The notes: generated by a model not told the origin, from the sequence alone. Shown: positions 50,031 through 62,020, counted from the first letter of the stretch. The stretch: DNA of 64,000 nt from Lepidostoma basale (GCA_022606425.2 JAHDVF020001359.1:62001-126000), one strand, 5' to 3'. Made by a program: numbers and translations.

Positions 50031-52055
50031 TAGATAAGATCTTGTGAAGTATGAGAATTTCTGCTGCGACACCCGTAGATTCCCTCTAAAAGTCGTTGTC
50101 CGTGCCATAGATCACTGTGAATGGGACTGTATTGAGATACGCAGATTGGTGCTTCTGGACTTTATATTGTGTTCGTAATTATAATACAGTGTAATACAAA
50201 CATACAATTTGTTTCTTAAAGATAACAAGACAAGGACATCGTTAAACTGTCTATATTCAAGAGCAACTCTCTGGAGAACAGACCACATAGGTCTACAATA
50301 AGGAAGAAAAAGAAGAAGAAAGTAGGTATTGTTTGTTTGTAAACTTAATTAATACGTCTTTTAAACTTAACTAATCGATCCTTACTATTTCTCAATAAAT
50401 GGGTAGTTATATTAAAATACGAATATACTGTATTGGTGTACGAGGTTTTCGCAATTCACCCACAAGCACAAACAGGACCACTGGAATCTGCAGATTGCTC
50501 ACTTGAGCCGTAGAGTCATCTTTGTCTGTACATCCCAATAACGTAGTTTTTACTTTTCCTCGCTTCTCTCTGTTGTTGTGTATTCGTTGTGTTCGATCAC
50601 TCTTCGATCAGCAGAGTTTGATCACCCGAGTACCTATCGTTGTTTTCTATACAAAATAAAATATTTATTATTTTCGTCGTTCGAGCTGCGATGCAGTGCA
50701 GTGTCGCGGGGTTGTGTTTTAAGTAGTAAAGGACTGATTTATATTGGCACCCCCCAGTCCTTTATCGCAGGTACCAACTTCTACAAATTATCTGGCATCA
50801 TGGAGCATCTTAACTAAGTCCAGGGTGCTTGAAAACTCCCGTTATCTACTAGAGAAGTCTAACCAGAGACGTCCAAATCTTTTTCTCAACTTAATACATA
50901 GAAAATACTTTAGATTATATTACCTTCAATTTTTGCATCGGATTGGTTGAAAGGTACCAAAATTATTTAAAATATTTAGTTTTCCCGCAACATAACATGT
51001 TATGAATAATGTCTTAAAAATAAATACATGTACCTTTATTATCGATGAAAGGCGTTCAAATCGCCTCCATATCTCTCGTCATACCAAAAAATATTTACAA
51101 ATCATATCTAGTACCACACATTGCTCTTATATGAACGTAGAATAAGCAAGTATCATTAATATCTCAATTGTGGTCCGCTTCCAAGATCTCAGCCCGAGAT
51201 ATGGAGGGACAGAAATAAGACGAATGTAGGTCGCCAGAAGTGGGAGGTGTTGCAGAAGTAATGAAACTTTCAATACGAGTTCAGAAGGAAAGTCTACACA
51301 TACAGAAAGAAATCTATCATTATTATCTTTTTCATCACTGAGCAACTTTTTCGGATCTATCAGTTATTAAATAATATAATATAATCTGTAATTTAACTCT
51401 CGCTAAACAAAGCAATCATTTATTTAATTTATGTTTAAAAAATCATTCCACTAGATTATAATATGGCACCATTCACAAGGGCTAGGCCGACCAGACGTTG
51501 TCTACAGATCTACAGTTGTTCAGTGGATAGCACCAGTCCCCCGGGACGCCGGTCGCTGTGCAAATGACGACAATTGTTCAATATCCCCTAATTATTATAT
51601 TATTATGGCTTGCTTGTATTGCACTTGCACCGATCGCAGTGCGGCTCGTGCCTTATTACGGGCACGTCTCGTTCAGCGGTGGGAGAATCTCCTTACCAGT
51701 ACGATGACAGCTCGATACTTCTCGGCAGCTTCCTGGGCTTCATCGTTGAATCGATGAAATATTTATTTACTTGCGAGTATCGCGCCCGGTTATACAGGAT
51801 TCTTTATTAAGCAATATTTTGCGCCATGTATTATTAACAAGGCTATTTTCTTAAATTATAGGAAAAAACATTTAAACTAGAAGTACCGCGGACTCTGCTG
51901 GGATTCTGCTGCAAGCATTGCACAGTGCTGTCGTTACCAAGCTATTGGGGTCCTAGTGATTTTCATAATATAATATGATATAACGGAAGTGAAGGTTAGA
52001 GGTAGTAAAAATGCGAAAGTTTGTGAAATGTCGTATAAATGAGATCGCTAATACG
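50031..52055. other. unassigned intergenic sequence
   Basis: Two kilobases with no exon, signal peptide, element end or tandem repeat that I can support. Short frames here look accidental. Confidence 0.35.
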
Positions 52056-52059
52056 ACGA

Positions 52060-52380
52060 AGAAGTCGCAGTCAGGTAATTGCGTCCCCGTTAAAATTTGG
52101 AAAGGGTCACTGAGATAGTTTGGATATATAAATGAATGGTCAAAAATACATTAAGCAGTGTGAAAATAAAAAGAAGTCGGGTAAGGTCGAGGAAAACGTG
52201 ACTAAATTAATCAAATGCTTACAGGGGAACATGTGAGAAGTCTGAAAAATCAACCAGAGTTCGTCTCACAGTGTAGATGAACTCCACAGAGCTGCGAGGT
52301 TTGTCAGGATAGAACAGCGGGGCGTCCCATCCCTTGTGCTACCTGGCATGGGCCGACGACACGTGTGCCTACTATTGGAA
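52060..52380 (+). mobile_element. LINE A 3' relic
   Basis: Decayed phrases in register with LINE A: a GRGK region, INQMLTGEHVRSLKNQ (LINE A: INQILKVGHVRSRKN) and EVCQDRTA. No tail microsatellite retained. Confidence 0.55.
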
Positions 52381-53149
52381 TAATGAGCTGTTTACGTCTC
52401 AAATAAAAAGGTGTGTAGTTAATTCATAACAGAGCTAGAGTTACAATAAATGTCGCCATTCAGAATATAGAGAAAAATATACCATCACAGATGGAAAATT
52501 CGTCAAACCTCGTTTTGGTGCGGGAATTAATTTACAAAAAAAAAGTGTTGATCGAATTCATGTAACTTATTGACTGGCGAGTAGAGTAGAACAGAGTAGA
52601 ACAGTGCCCTTGGGTAGGCACGGCACAATCATTCAAACGTCCTCTGGGACACGATGTCACCGGTATGCCATGCCGCGCCGTGAGGAGTTTCATCAGATAG
52701 GTCATTGCTCTAGAGCTAGAGAAACACCTTCCCAAAGTATCGAGGGGATATTTTCAATAAGGAAATATATTACTACCCGCATTACCTTTCGAGAAGAAGC
52801 AGCCTTATATTATTCGTTCCTCAGATTGAAATGAAATAGTGTGAACAGTGAATCTTCATTATTTATTTATTTTTAAATTACAGAAAATTCATAAAATAGG
52901 TTTGGAAAAACATTTCATTTTTAACATTAAATTACATATATTAAGAAGATAATTCTGAAAATGATGTCCTGGCGTTACAGGTGATGTGATGAACGGTGAA
53001 GATCCCATTGGCAGAATAATAGTGGATTAGACTGTTTTAACATCACCTGGAATACATCATTTAGATGAAAACATCACCATAGTACGAGTACAACAAATAA
53101 GAAATAATATATTTAAAATAACCAAAATTTTCATTCTAACCAACTAACA
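52381..53149. other. unassigned intergenic sequence
   Basis: Nothing recognised apart from short frames without support. Confidence 0.35.
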
Positions 53150-53560
53150 AACCATCACGCCGTCTCTCCGAAGGAGTAGGCAGAAATAATGGACTGCTAC
53201 ACTTTTCTCTCCTGACACACTTCTCTTGATTCCTCAGCATTCATTCATGCACGCAAATCGATTTCTCTAACTCTTCACGTGGCCGTCGTACTTTTTTACT
53301 ATTCTTTCTTCATTCATTCTTTCCATGTGTCCAAACCATCTTATGTTCTTTTCATTATTTTATTTATAACACTTTCATTCGCACTGCATTCACTTCTTAT
53401 ACTTTTATTCGACATTCTATAATATAAAGTGTTTCCACACATTCGTTTGAGAGATCTCATTTCTACCTCACTTATTTTAGTTTCATCCTTCTTTTGTCAG
53501 TTCAATACATAAGGGTCGGTACAAGAGCACCATTGTGCACTGCCTTTTTTTAAAATATCA
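53150..53560 (-). mobile_element. LINE A 3' relic, inverted
   Basis: Starts with the complement of the LINE A end (AACCATCACGCCGTC). Further in, the minus strand reads AVHNGALVPTLMY, the LINE A phrase VHNGVLVPTLMY. Frame is broken. Confidence 0.6.
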
Positions 53561-53926
53561 TACAAACTCTAATAATTGCAAACACAAATGAACCCAGGTC
53601 CTCGAGATAAAGAGCCAAATGTAGATCACTAGCGGAGACCTTAGCTGAACTGATGACATTGATTATGGTATGGCTGTTACCCATTACCTGTTAAGTTAAG
53701 TTGTCTTACAATAAGGTGCTCGCTTGGCTCATTATACTCGCATGTCAAGAGGGGGAGATTTTGATACTATTCTACTCTAGAGACATTTGCTCTGAATAAT
53801 ATAATTCAGCGTGTGTGCGGCAAAGAGTACTGTTCATTGTTTTTACGGGAAAATGCAATAAAACGTCTTTTTAGAACTCTGGCTGTAAACTATGCGAGGA
53901 ATCTCCATAAACTTACTTGAATGATC

Positions 53927-54526
53927 TCAGAATGGGACCCGTCCGTGTCCTAGGTAGGGGGACACATCCGGAGCGAGAACAGCAGCTTGTTCATTTGAGA
54001 TTTGCTGGAAAACAATTGAAAATCAAAGAAGGTTAAAAAAACTGGTAATTCATTTCTTTTTCGTGATAACCGTTTTCTTTTCATTTAAACATCAAATCAT
54101 AATCAAAATGCAAGGCGAATGTATTTAGTTAAGATTATAAGCAACAATGGGTACCGTTTTGATTACGGGAGGCGGCGTGCCGGCTTGGTCCTTGGCCGGC
54201 CTGTAGTAGATGCCGTCGGGCAGGGCGCCGCCCGCGCCGCCGCCGCCGGCACCCACCCGCTGCAGGAAGAACAGCGCGGGCACGCTCCCCGGCGGCGGGC
54301 CCGCCCTCCCGTCCAGCTCGTTGCTGCCCGACCCTTGCCTGCCGGGGTGGCCCGGCCGCACCAGGGGCAGGATGTTGATGGAGTACACGTCGTCCCCGCC
54401 CTGCGCCCCGGAGAGGCTCCGCTCCTCCGCCCGCAAGGTCTGCACGCGGGTGATCTCCGAGTCCGCGCTGTCCGCGGCAATCGCCGCGCCCAGAGAAAAG
54501 ATCAGCGCAAATATTTTCAAGTCCAT
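53927..54526 (-). CDS. small secreted protein B, 145 residues
   Basis: Exon 1 is 54526-54167 (exactly 120 codons); exon 2 is 54004-53927 (25 codons plus TGA). The phase-0 intron of 162 bp has donor GTAATC and acceptor TTGTTTTCCAG. MDLKIFALIFSLGAAIA is a clean signal peptide. The mature protein has SEITRVQTLRAEERSL, DVYSINILPLV and a Gly/Pro/Ala-rich middle. The spliced end reads QAAVLAPDVSPYLGHGRVPF. Without splicing the frame ends 14 codons later in a different tail (AYNLN); I prefer the spliced form because both sites and phase are good and the downstream exon is GC-rich like exon 1. Secreted; exact role unknown. A strong TATA and Inr precede it. Confidence 0.8.
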
Positions 54527-54554
54527 GGTTGTTCCTAGTTTGACGGTCGTGCCG

Positions 54555-54589
54555 ACTGACGCCCGCGGCCGGAGCTCTGAGTATTTATA
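54555..54589 (-). promoter_or_regulatory. TATA box plus arthropod initiator of secreted protein B gene
   Basis: On the minus strand TATAAATA (54589-54582) is followed by TCAGT (54559-54555). The Inr adenine at 54557 is 32 nt after the TATA start. This predicts a 30-nt 5' UTR before the ATG at 54526. Spacing and both motifs fit the insect core-promoter consensus. Confidence 0.8.
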
Positions 54590-54599
54590 ATATAACACG

Positions 54600-55480
54600 A
54601 TATGTCTGTTTATCTCACGGTCGTGAATAGAACTTGTTTTTGTGCATCAAAAATAAAGAAGATCAATCGAAACGTGTTCACCTGTCCGTGTGCTGTGTGT
54701 GCTCGTGCTCCCTCGCACAATTGCGCTGCGAGGATACATACGAGTACCTATAACCACACACGTGCTGAGGTTGGCTTCTTCTCCTCTCGAATGTTTTCGC
54801 ACAGATTACTGACTCCCCATATCGGCATACCAGCGGTGATTACTCGGGGAAGTCCCTGGCCGCCATATCTTTCTATGTAGGTGTAAAATAAATCAATCTA
54901 CATATGTACCTACCTATAGGTACGTGCTCAAGAGTTGTGTAAAATGCGCACCACGCTTAGGCGAAACGATATTAAATGGGTCGACGCTGTACCCAAATAA
55001 ACTATTGACTTCATTGTTTTTCAGTGATGAATTATAGCGATTAGATCTCGTGGCGTCTCTCTCGGCGGAACTCTTCTCGGAATCGCAAAAAAATATCACG
55101 ACTATCATACTCGTAATTTCCGAACTAACAGCTCGCCGTGACGGAATGCGCTGATGCTGATGCGTTGTGATGGTGTGTCCCTCCGACTGAGGGCTGTGTA
55201 TAATGTACATAATGGCTGTACATAACCATTATAAAAACACCAGGAAGATTCTTCATCAAGGGGATCGCTGAGATAATAGCTTATTCGTTGTTGTTGTTAT
55301 CCTACATACCTACGTATACCTGTATGTGCGCATTAAGTCTTTAAAGGCGTGCAATTCATATAAGAATTTGATTACACTTTACACAATTTTGATTATTGAT
55401 AAAGATTCGTGAAAATGATTTCAAAAATCGGTAACTGATAAGTTAAATAAAAAATGGCGGTTGCTCTGCGTTGTACATAA
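54600..55480. other. upstream flank of secreted protein B gene
   Basis: No exon recognised. Likely holds upstream control sequence of the minus-strand gene; no specific site can be supported. Confidence 0.35.
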
Positions 55481-55489
55481 TTTTATTTA

Positions 55490-55725
55490 AAACAAATTAG
55501 CAATCCCTCTTATAAAGCAAAATCACAACAAACAATCTTTATTATAAATCATAAATATTATACAATTAGTAATCCTTCCGATAAAGAGTATCCACAATGA
55601 ACAATCCATCTGATAAAGTGTAACCACAATTGGCATTCCATCTAAAGCAGCAAACATAATCATAATTAACAATCCATTTGATAAAGAATAACCACAATTA
55701 ACAATCCACCTGCTAAAGTATTATC
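55490..55725. repeat. diverged minisatellite
   Basis: About six degenerate tandem units of 35-45 bp with the core AACAATCCATCTGATAAAG followed by ACCACAATT. A separate duplicated phrase, GAAATAACGAATGGTCAAT, occurs at about 55887 and 55927. Confidence 0.7.
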
Positions 55726-56089
55726 ACAATTATAATAATAATTCCAATAAAATCACAATAAATACAAATATTGTGTAGTTTAATTATTTAGAAACAGTAG
55801 ACGGAAATAAATATATCAAATTAATCTATGAACTAACCAAATGGTCCAATTGCTCCGCCATTAATCGACCCCGTTAAATTGTTTCCGAAATAACGAATGG
55901 TCAATATCAATGATCAATGATTAAAACGAAATAACGAATGGTCAATAAATTGAATGTTTATGCCATCAAATATTCTCAATTGGATTGTTCCCGACCAGAT
56001 GCGGGGGAACCTCTGCTACTGCGGTGAAATGATTGAATCAACTACTTTAATCATGCCGCGCTTTCTCTCTTCTTCTTCTTCTTCTTCCC

Positions 56090-56575
56090 TTTTTGTAGAC
56101 TCAGGAGTCTGTTATTTCAGGCGGGTCCTCTTGAGATGCTGAACTCCAGCTTTCTCTCCACCGTTTCGGGGGTCTTCCTGGTCGGCGCTGTCCGTTTGGC
56201 GTTCCATGGAGAGCTTTGTGTGGTATTCTATTTGAGTTCATCCTTTCTACGTGTTCATGCCAGTATCGCCGTCTTTGACGTCCCCATCTGACCACATCTT
56301 CGACCTCGCAGATTTCTCGGATTGCTGTATTCCTAACTCGATCATGTAGGGTCTTGCCAGCTATAGCGCGGAGCGTTTTCATCTCGGTTGTCCTGAGCAT
56401 GCTCTTTGTCTTGACAGTGTCTGCCCTGGATTCAATGCCATATGTGAGGATTGGTCGCACACAGGTCTTGTAGATGCGTACCTTGCTGTCAGTCCTCATG
56501 TCCCTGTTTCTCCATATGACATCTTTCAGGCAGCCTGCAACCGCTGCAGCCCTATCCACCTTTCTCTCACTTTTC
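56090..56575 (-). mobile_element. LINE B 3' fragment, inverted copy
   Basis: Nearly identical to 9021-9515 but on the opposite strand. The 152-codon C-terminal frame is open (56559-56101) with EVEDVVRWGRQRRRYW and PNGQRRPGRPPKRW, followed by the (AAG)-rich tail. 5'-truncated. Confidence 0.8.
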
Positions 56576-56579
56576 TAAA

Positions 56580-57640
56580 TTTCTTTTTTGCATTCTCTTA
56601 ATCCCATTTTCTCACTTAGATGAAAATAGATAAAATAACTCTCAAGAAAATCACGTCAGTTCAGAAGAAACGACCTGAGAGATAGCAGGTTCCAGATGGC
56701 AGGAGATTGCAAATGAAAACTGATTTTTAATAAACTTCAAATAATATCGTCTTTGTTTTTCGGTCTTACCTACCTTAGTCGAATATTTGAACCGTTCGAT
56801 ATTACTATCCCGTGCAGCAACATATATTGTTCAAGAGGAGAAAAAACCAGCTAACCTAGTCTCACAGCACACTTGGCTTGTCACGTCGTGCTACGCAGGT
56901 TCAAGGACCGCCACCCTTGGCCTTGCCATCTGAGTAGGACCTTCGAAGCATTGACGACAAGTAATAATATATGGTATATGTATCTGCAGAAACCCTTTAA
57001 CATTGTTGCTTTCTATAATTGGTGCACAATTGAATATTCTATTTTGACACTGAATACGTTATTGGTGGTCATTTTGAAATCAGAATATTATATATTCCAC
57101 ATTAAAACATGGACGAATCGTTGAAACTATTTCATATAAGTGATGAGAAATATTTACAAATAAACATTGCATAAATCTGTGGAATACAGAAGCACCTAAA
57201 AAATGTATTATAATGTATTGTATAATCCGTTCATTGGCTTGTTAAAGTTTAACTTTATAACTCAAACAGTGTAGCAATAATTCTAGACCGAGCCTAATAT
57301 ATTCTATGACACAAATCAAATAACACGATGAGTACATATCCAGAGGAAATAAATACAGTTTCTCATTATGTTTCTTTTATTAGAACTCCGCTGCTTCTTC
57401 TGTTTGTAAATTGGTAGTCATGTACTTGTTTGTACATTATGTTATTGCCAATAATCGATAATCGATCCAAAACAGGTGCTCGCACCGGTAATAGCTTAAA
57501 AATAATACTCGCACATGACTCACAACCAATGAGTGATAGAATAGCATCCATAATGAGTAGTCGGCAAAGACGGCAGATCATTATCACAGCTTAAAACCGT
57601 GAGCAGGGGCCGCCGCGCCGTAGGTAGGTGCGGAACTGAT
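56580..57640. other. unassigned intergenic sequence
   Basis: AT-rich with no supported exon or repeat; may include the 3' UTR of the minus-strand gene ending at 57644. Confidence 0.35.
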
Positions 57641-57643
57641 GGC

Positions 57644-58412
57644 TCACACCTCTACTCTTATCACCTGGTAGGCACTCCCGCTCGGGCGCCTCCTGGGCGG
57701 GCGGAACTGCTGCCCTCTAGCGGGGTCGGGCGGAACTAGGCCGGAGGAGAGCCGCTTGCTGTACTGCAGACTGCGGAGCCGGCTATTGTTGGTAGGCCCG
57801 GGGAATACTATCGGAGACCCGAACCTCTGCCCGTCTCTGCCCGGCGGAGCGGGCCTCCTTCGGACATCGCCCACCAGAGGTCGGCCCGCCGCGCCAGCTC
57901 CGGTAGAAGATTGGCTGTTTGCGGCGCTGCCTGACAAGCTGTTGAACCCGCTCGGGTTTTGATTAAAGCCGTTGAAAGATTGACTGCTGGCGACACTACC
58001 AGAAAAGGAATTAGAATTTTGACCCAAGCCATTACCGTTTTGGTTTGCGCCGGCGAACGATTGACTATTTGCGGCACTACCGGAAAATGCATTAGAATTT
58101 TGATTAAATCCATTTTGACTAAATCCACCACCGGTAGCTTGGCTGAAGCCCCCATTTCCGAAGGATCCCGACCCGCTCTGGCCGTTGGCAAACGATTGCC
58201 CTCCTGGGAATGAAGATGAGGGTCTCTGTCCCTGCAGACCGAAGGAGCTGGCGGCGCTCTGGCTCTGAGCGCTGCTGCTGGAGAAGCCCTGGCCGAAATG
58301 ACCCCCAGTCAGGCCGGAGGAGGACGCACCGGAGGACGAAGAGGATAGACCCGCGAGCCCAGCCGAGAAGCTCGAGGACTGACTGCTCGACTGACTTCCT
58401 GATAATGATGAC
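57644..58412 (-). CDS. Ser/Gly/Asn/Gln-rich protein C, 3' exon
   Basis: One exon of 256 codons entered after a good acceptor (TTTTTTCTTCCAG, just above 58412; one base completes a split codon) and ending at TAA 57644-57646. From about residue 1 to 165 it is low complexity: a Ser/Gln/Gly tract, then repeated SFxGxNQNxNGxGQNSN- and GSxANSQSF-type units. The last 90 residues are basic and Pro/Arg-rich with RRRPAPPGRDGQRF and SAYQVIRVEV. Such composition is seen in secreted structural proteins of insects (cuticle, eggshell, silk-gland), but no family domain is visible. The 5' exon, presumably with a signal peptide, was not found in 58413-64000. Same orientation as the two upstream secreted-protein genes. 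Confidence 0.72.
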
Positions 58413-58865
58413 CTGGAAGAAAAAACACCTCATCACAATGTTGAATAATAACCCTTCTTGATTTCTGTAAGGGGACTTAATATTTCTTATTCTCATTCTT
58501 TTTCTGATAAAATAGCATACTTCAAGAAAACTGCATCCTGTTAAATCACACCCTGCCTGCTCTTACATTTGACTGCGCTTTCCACCTCCATTCTGCCATA
58601 CAGCGTGTGTTGGGATTACTATGTTACTCGTATTATATTGTAGTATCCACAGCGCGAGAGATACCTACTTACGACTAGGTACCAGGTGAAAATATAATAT
58701 TTCCATTCACTTATTATATAAACATATTTTGGGTGAATGATATCATTTTTCATCTATAATACATTCGTTTTTACTTTTCTATTTGAATTATATTGACCGA
58801 CACTTATATTTTGGATGGATGACATCATTTTTCAGCGTAAAAAACTAATAATCATAATATCTGTA
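58413..58865. other. intron or upstream flank of gene C
   Basis: No convincing phase-2 donor with an upstream coding exon. A short frame ending at GTAAGT near 58670 has the wrong phase. Confidence 0.35.
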
Positions 58866-59058
58866 CCTTAGAGCCAGACGGATGCAAAGACCATTTTTCG
58901 TAAAATGACTTTTTTATTGAATAATAATGACAAAAACGTTATCTTTTATTTGTAAAAAGACGGAATAGCTTCTTGCTATGGTTAAGAATTTAAAAAATCA
59001 AAAGGATGTAAAGACCAAAATGATCATAGAGCCAGAAGGATGCAACTCCATATACGAG

Positions 59059-59101
59059 TACATGGATTTGCATCCATTTTTCTTGGATGCAAATCCATGT
59101 A
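59059..59101. repeat. perfect 18-bp palindrome
   Basis: Arms 59059-59076 and 59084-59101 with a 7-nt loop; the arm contains ATTTGCATCC, part of the surrounding element's terminal motif. Confidence 0.85.
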
Positions 59102-59385
59102 TCCAAATCATTCTTCCTTCTGCCTCTAAAATCTGTGGATTTGCATCTTTTTTTTTGTCTATGGGTGACGCGCTTATACTCTATTCTCACGACGCGTGAC
59201 GCTGCAATTCTGTACCTTAGAGCCAGACGGATGCAAATCCAAATAGTGAGTTTTTCAGCAGAGCCAAAAACAAAAGTATGTTTTTATTTATGCCTTTTAA
59301 TTCATTGAAAGGAATTATATGTGATGTGTTTTTTTATTTTATATTGTAGTTCACTTCAAGTACTTTCATTTTATGTAAAAATACA

Positions 59386-59570
59386 TTAAATAAAACGATG
59401 TTTTTTAACTACTTCCACTTTTGTCTTTATTTAGACAGCGACCGGTTTCGCCAGGCTCGCTGGCATCGACAGACTGGGCAAGTCTGTCGATGCCAGCGAG
59501 CCTGGCGAAACCGGTCGCTGTCTAAATAAAGACAAAAGTGGAAGTAGTTAAAAAACATCGTTTTATTTAA
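59386..59570. repeat. perfect 90-bp-arm palindrome with hammerhead-like core (Penelope-type terminus)
   Basis: 59386-59475 and 59481-59570 are exact reverse complements around GGGCA. Each arm contains a hammerhead-ribozyme-like order. Reading from 59484 on the plus strand: CTGTCGA, one extra T, a perfect 5-bp helix (GCCAG, loop CGAGC, CTGGC), then GAAAC, CG, GTC. The canonical core is CTGANGA, helix II, GAAA, short helix III, GTC. Penelope-like elements are known to carry minimal hammerheads of this kind in their terminal repeats. The A-to-T change in the first strand probably lowers or abolishes activity. Confidence 0.7.
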
Positions 59571-59781
59571 TTATTATTTAAAATGAACTTCCATCAAGAG
59601 ATTTCAGTAAAATCATTTGATTATCTTAAAAATACATTATTTTATTTTATTTCTGGACCTTAAAAAATACAAATAAAAACAGTCTTGTGGATTTGCATCC
59701 TTCTGCCTCTAAAGTATGTGGGAGTTGGTGCCAAATTATAAAATTATACTTAACTTGATTTAAATGATTTGAATTGGGAAA

Positions 59782-59838
<57 letters not shown>
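59782..59838. repeat. (ATCT)n microsatellite
   Basis: About 14 tetranucleotide units directly abutting the 5' end of the Helitron at 59835. Confidence 0.9.
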
Positions 59839-59839
<1 letters not shown>

Positions 59840-61443
59840 ATAAATAAAAGGCAATCTTCCGGGTGTGTGTCGACTATTTCTGAGGTTATTCCTGAGCTGA
59901 TCCTTTTGAAATTTGGAGAATGGACTAAGTGGAATTCAGCGGTCGTCATAGGCATATTTTTGTTATTAATCGAGCTCTAATTAACTTTATAAATTAATCA
60001 ATTAATTGAAAATTTTCGTAGTGCAAACGAATATAGACCTTAATGTTCGTATCACCTGAGTATCAATCTTTTGAGTCTATATTCGTTTGACACGGTCTGA
60101 GAGAATTCAGTCTCCATGTAATTTTGTGTAGTGGCAACAATGTGTTTTGCTTTCTGACAGTCCAATATATTGCGTTTTACTTTGGGATGTATAATACTTA
60201 ATACGTTTTACTTATTACGTACTAAAATAATTGGTTGTTTAATTGGTACAGTCTATTTTATTGGCCATATTTTAATGTACATTAATGTAGACAGGTAATT
60301 ATACTTTTTAATTTTGGCGAGTATAATTTTAACGCGTCATTTTGAGGTTATGAACGAAATTTTATTTTTTCGTGTGGCTGAAACTTATTCGTTTCTCTTA
60401 CGTTCGACGGTGATTACTTAATGATATTCGTTTTCTAGAATTCTAGCCGTTCGATTGGTCACGTGGTCTCTGAACTGTCAAACTCTTCTTCTACGTCGTA
60501 ATATTTTGTAGGTATGAAGTTTCGGTACTTTTAGGTTATGAAGTTTCTGGGATTAAAAGTAACGTCGAGGCTCTCTAAAAGAATGTGAAGAAACTTGCTT
60601 CCGTAAGTATAATATAATATTTATATTCCTAATTCATAAATATATTTTCAGTTTATTCTATTTTGCCGTTTTCTTTATACGCATACTTTCGTCAGGGAAA
60701 TTGTTACATTACCACAGCAACGGTAAGAAAGTTCTAATGATATACAATATGAATTACAATATGAATGAATGACACAATTCTAATGACTTTTTCCGTTTAT
60801 TTCTAGGAAAATAAAGTAACAGATCAGAGATGGGACGAAAATTACCAATGCAGCGTGCAAAATAACTTCGTTAAAATGGAATTAGATCAGTCAAACAACG
60901 GATGATCAGTGAATTACATGTACCCTGGAGTAGCGAATGAGAATCGGCTCATTTTCACATTACACATAAGCTATTCTTAGTAGTTTTCATTCATATATGA
61001 AAATTACATTATTAATTTCAGGTAAGGTTTTTAAATTTACAGTTTATAGACAATTGATTTATTCGTTTTACTAACGTGTCATTTTAGGTTATGACGTTTC
61101 GTAGTGTAATAATTAGTTATTTAATTGGTATAATCTATTTTAATAATGTTATTTTAATGTAAAACTATTCTGGCAGGGCGAAAATCTATATCTTTGGGAT
61201 AAGATATTAAGTTTTGATAAAATAATTCACTAGAGGAGCCTGGTGTGAGAGACCACTGGTCTAATGGGGATATTTTGTATTGGGATTGAAATTATTTTGT
61301 TAATGAGCCATATTGGTGCATCTGCATGTTGCAATTCTACTTTCTTTTCCATTCCACTCCATTAAATTCTACATTATGCTGAGATTTAAAATATTCAAAG
61401 ATAATTAAATTGTTTTCAGGTTATTTCATTTGCTTAAGGATGG

Positions 61444-61550
61444 GGAAGACAACGCAGAAGATAATGGATTGCGCATGTGCAGAGGATGGGGAAAACAACG
61501 CAGAAGATACTGGAGTTCGCATGTCCAGAGGATGGATCCCACACCTCGAT
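61444..61550 (+). mobile_element. LINE B fragment with 46-bp tandem duplication
   Basis: The segment GGATGGGG...CGCAGAAGATA occurs twice in tandem. The second reads RWGKQRRRYWSSHVQRM, the LINE B phrase RWGRQRRRYWHEHVERM. Confidence 0.6.
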
Positions 61551-61579
61551 ATATGCGTAAGAATATAGACAATTTATGT

Positions 61580-62020
61580 TTACTACTCCATGATACATTC
61601 TCATCTGTCTTACCTTTCCTGTATTTGGGGCTTTATTACAAAGAAGAAAGCTACTGAGATTCAGGTGATCCAAAATCGGGCTGTTAGAAATATTTTCCGT
61701 CTACCGTGGTACACTCATGTAAGGGCCCTATATTCTCAGACGAAAATAATTCCATTTCAAATCCATCCAAAATTAGAGATCACTAAAACTATACTACAAA
61801 TAATAAAGTCATCAACGCACTCTAATACTCGACCAATATTCAATACGGACGTACACCAACATGATACGCGCTCACAGAATAAGAAGCATTGGGTTCAACT
61901 AGATTCGGTGTAAAATCCTTACAATTTATAGCCTCTACAGAATTTAATAAACTCCCTAATGATTTAATAATGATGTCGAACCAAAAACTTCAATCTGATC
62001 AACTTAAAAGTAATTTTTAC
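61580..62020 (+). mobile_element. jockey-like LINE C-terminal fragment
   Basis: An open frame to 61913 reads HSHLSYLSCIWGFI and QVIQNRAVRNIFRLPW. After a frameshift it continues TEFNKLPNDLIM to about 62010. This is the conserved C-terminal region of jockey/I-type elements. Confidence 0.65.

Larger units (their letters stand above)
58866..59714. mobile_element. TA-flanked MITE-like element with nested insertions
   Basis: The ends are CCTTAGAGCCAGACGGATGC and, inverted, CTTTAGAGGCAGAAGGATGC, each beside TA (58864-58865, 59715-59716). This is compatible with a Tc1/mariner-type non-autonomous element. Further internal copies of the same terminal motif occur at about 59027, 59110 and 59213, so the region is a composite of related short elements. 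It contains the Penelope-type palindrome. Confidence 0.6.

Noticed and set aside
58640..58740. 5' exon of gene C ending at GTAAGT near 58670
   Set aside because: The candidate donor leaves one base over, whereas gene C's exon needs two; the encoded segment is not a convincing signal peptide.
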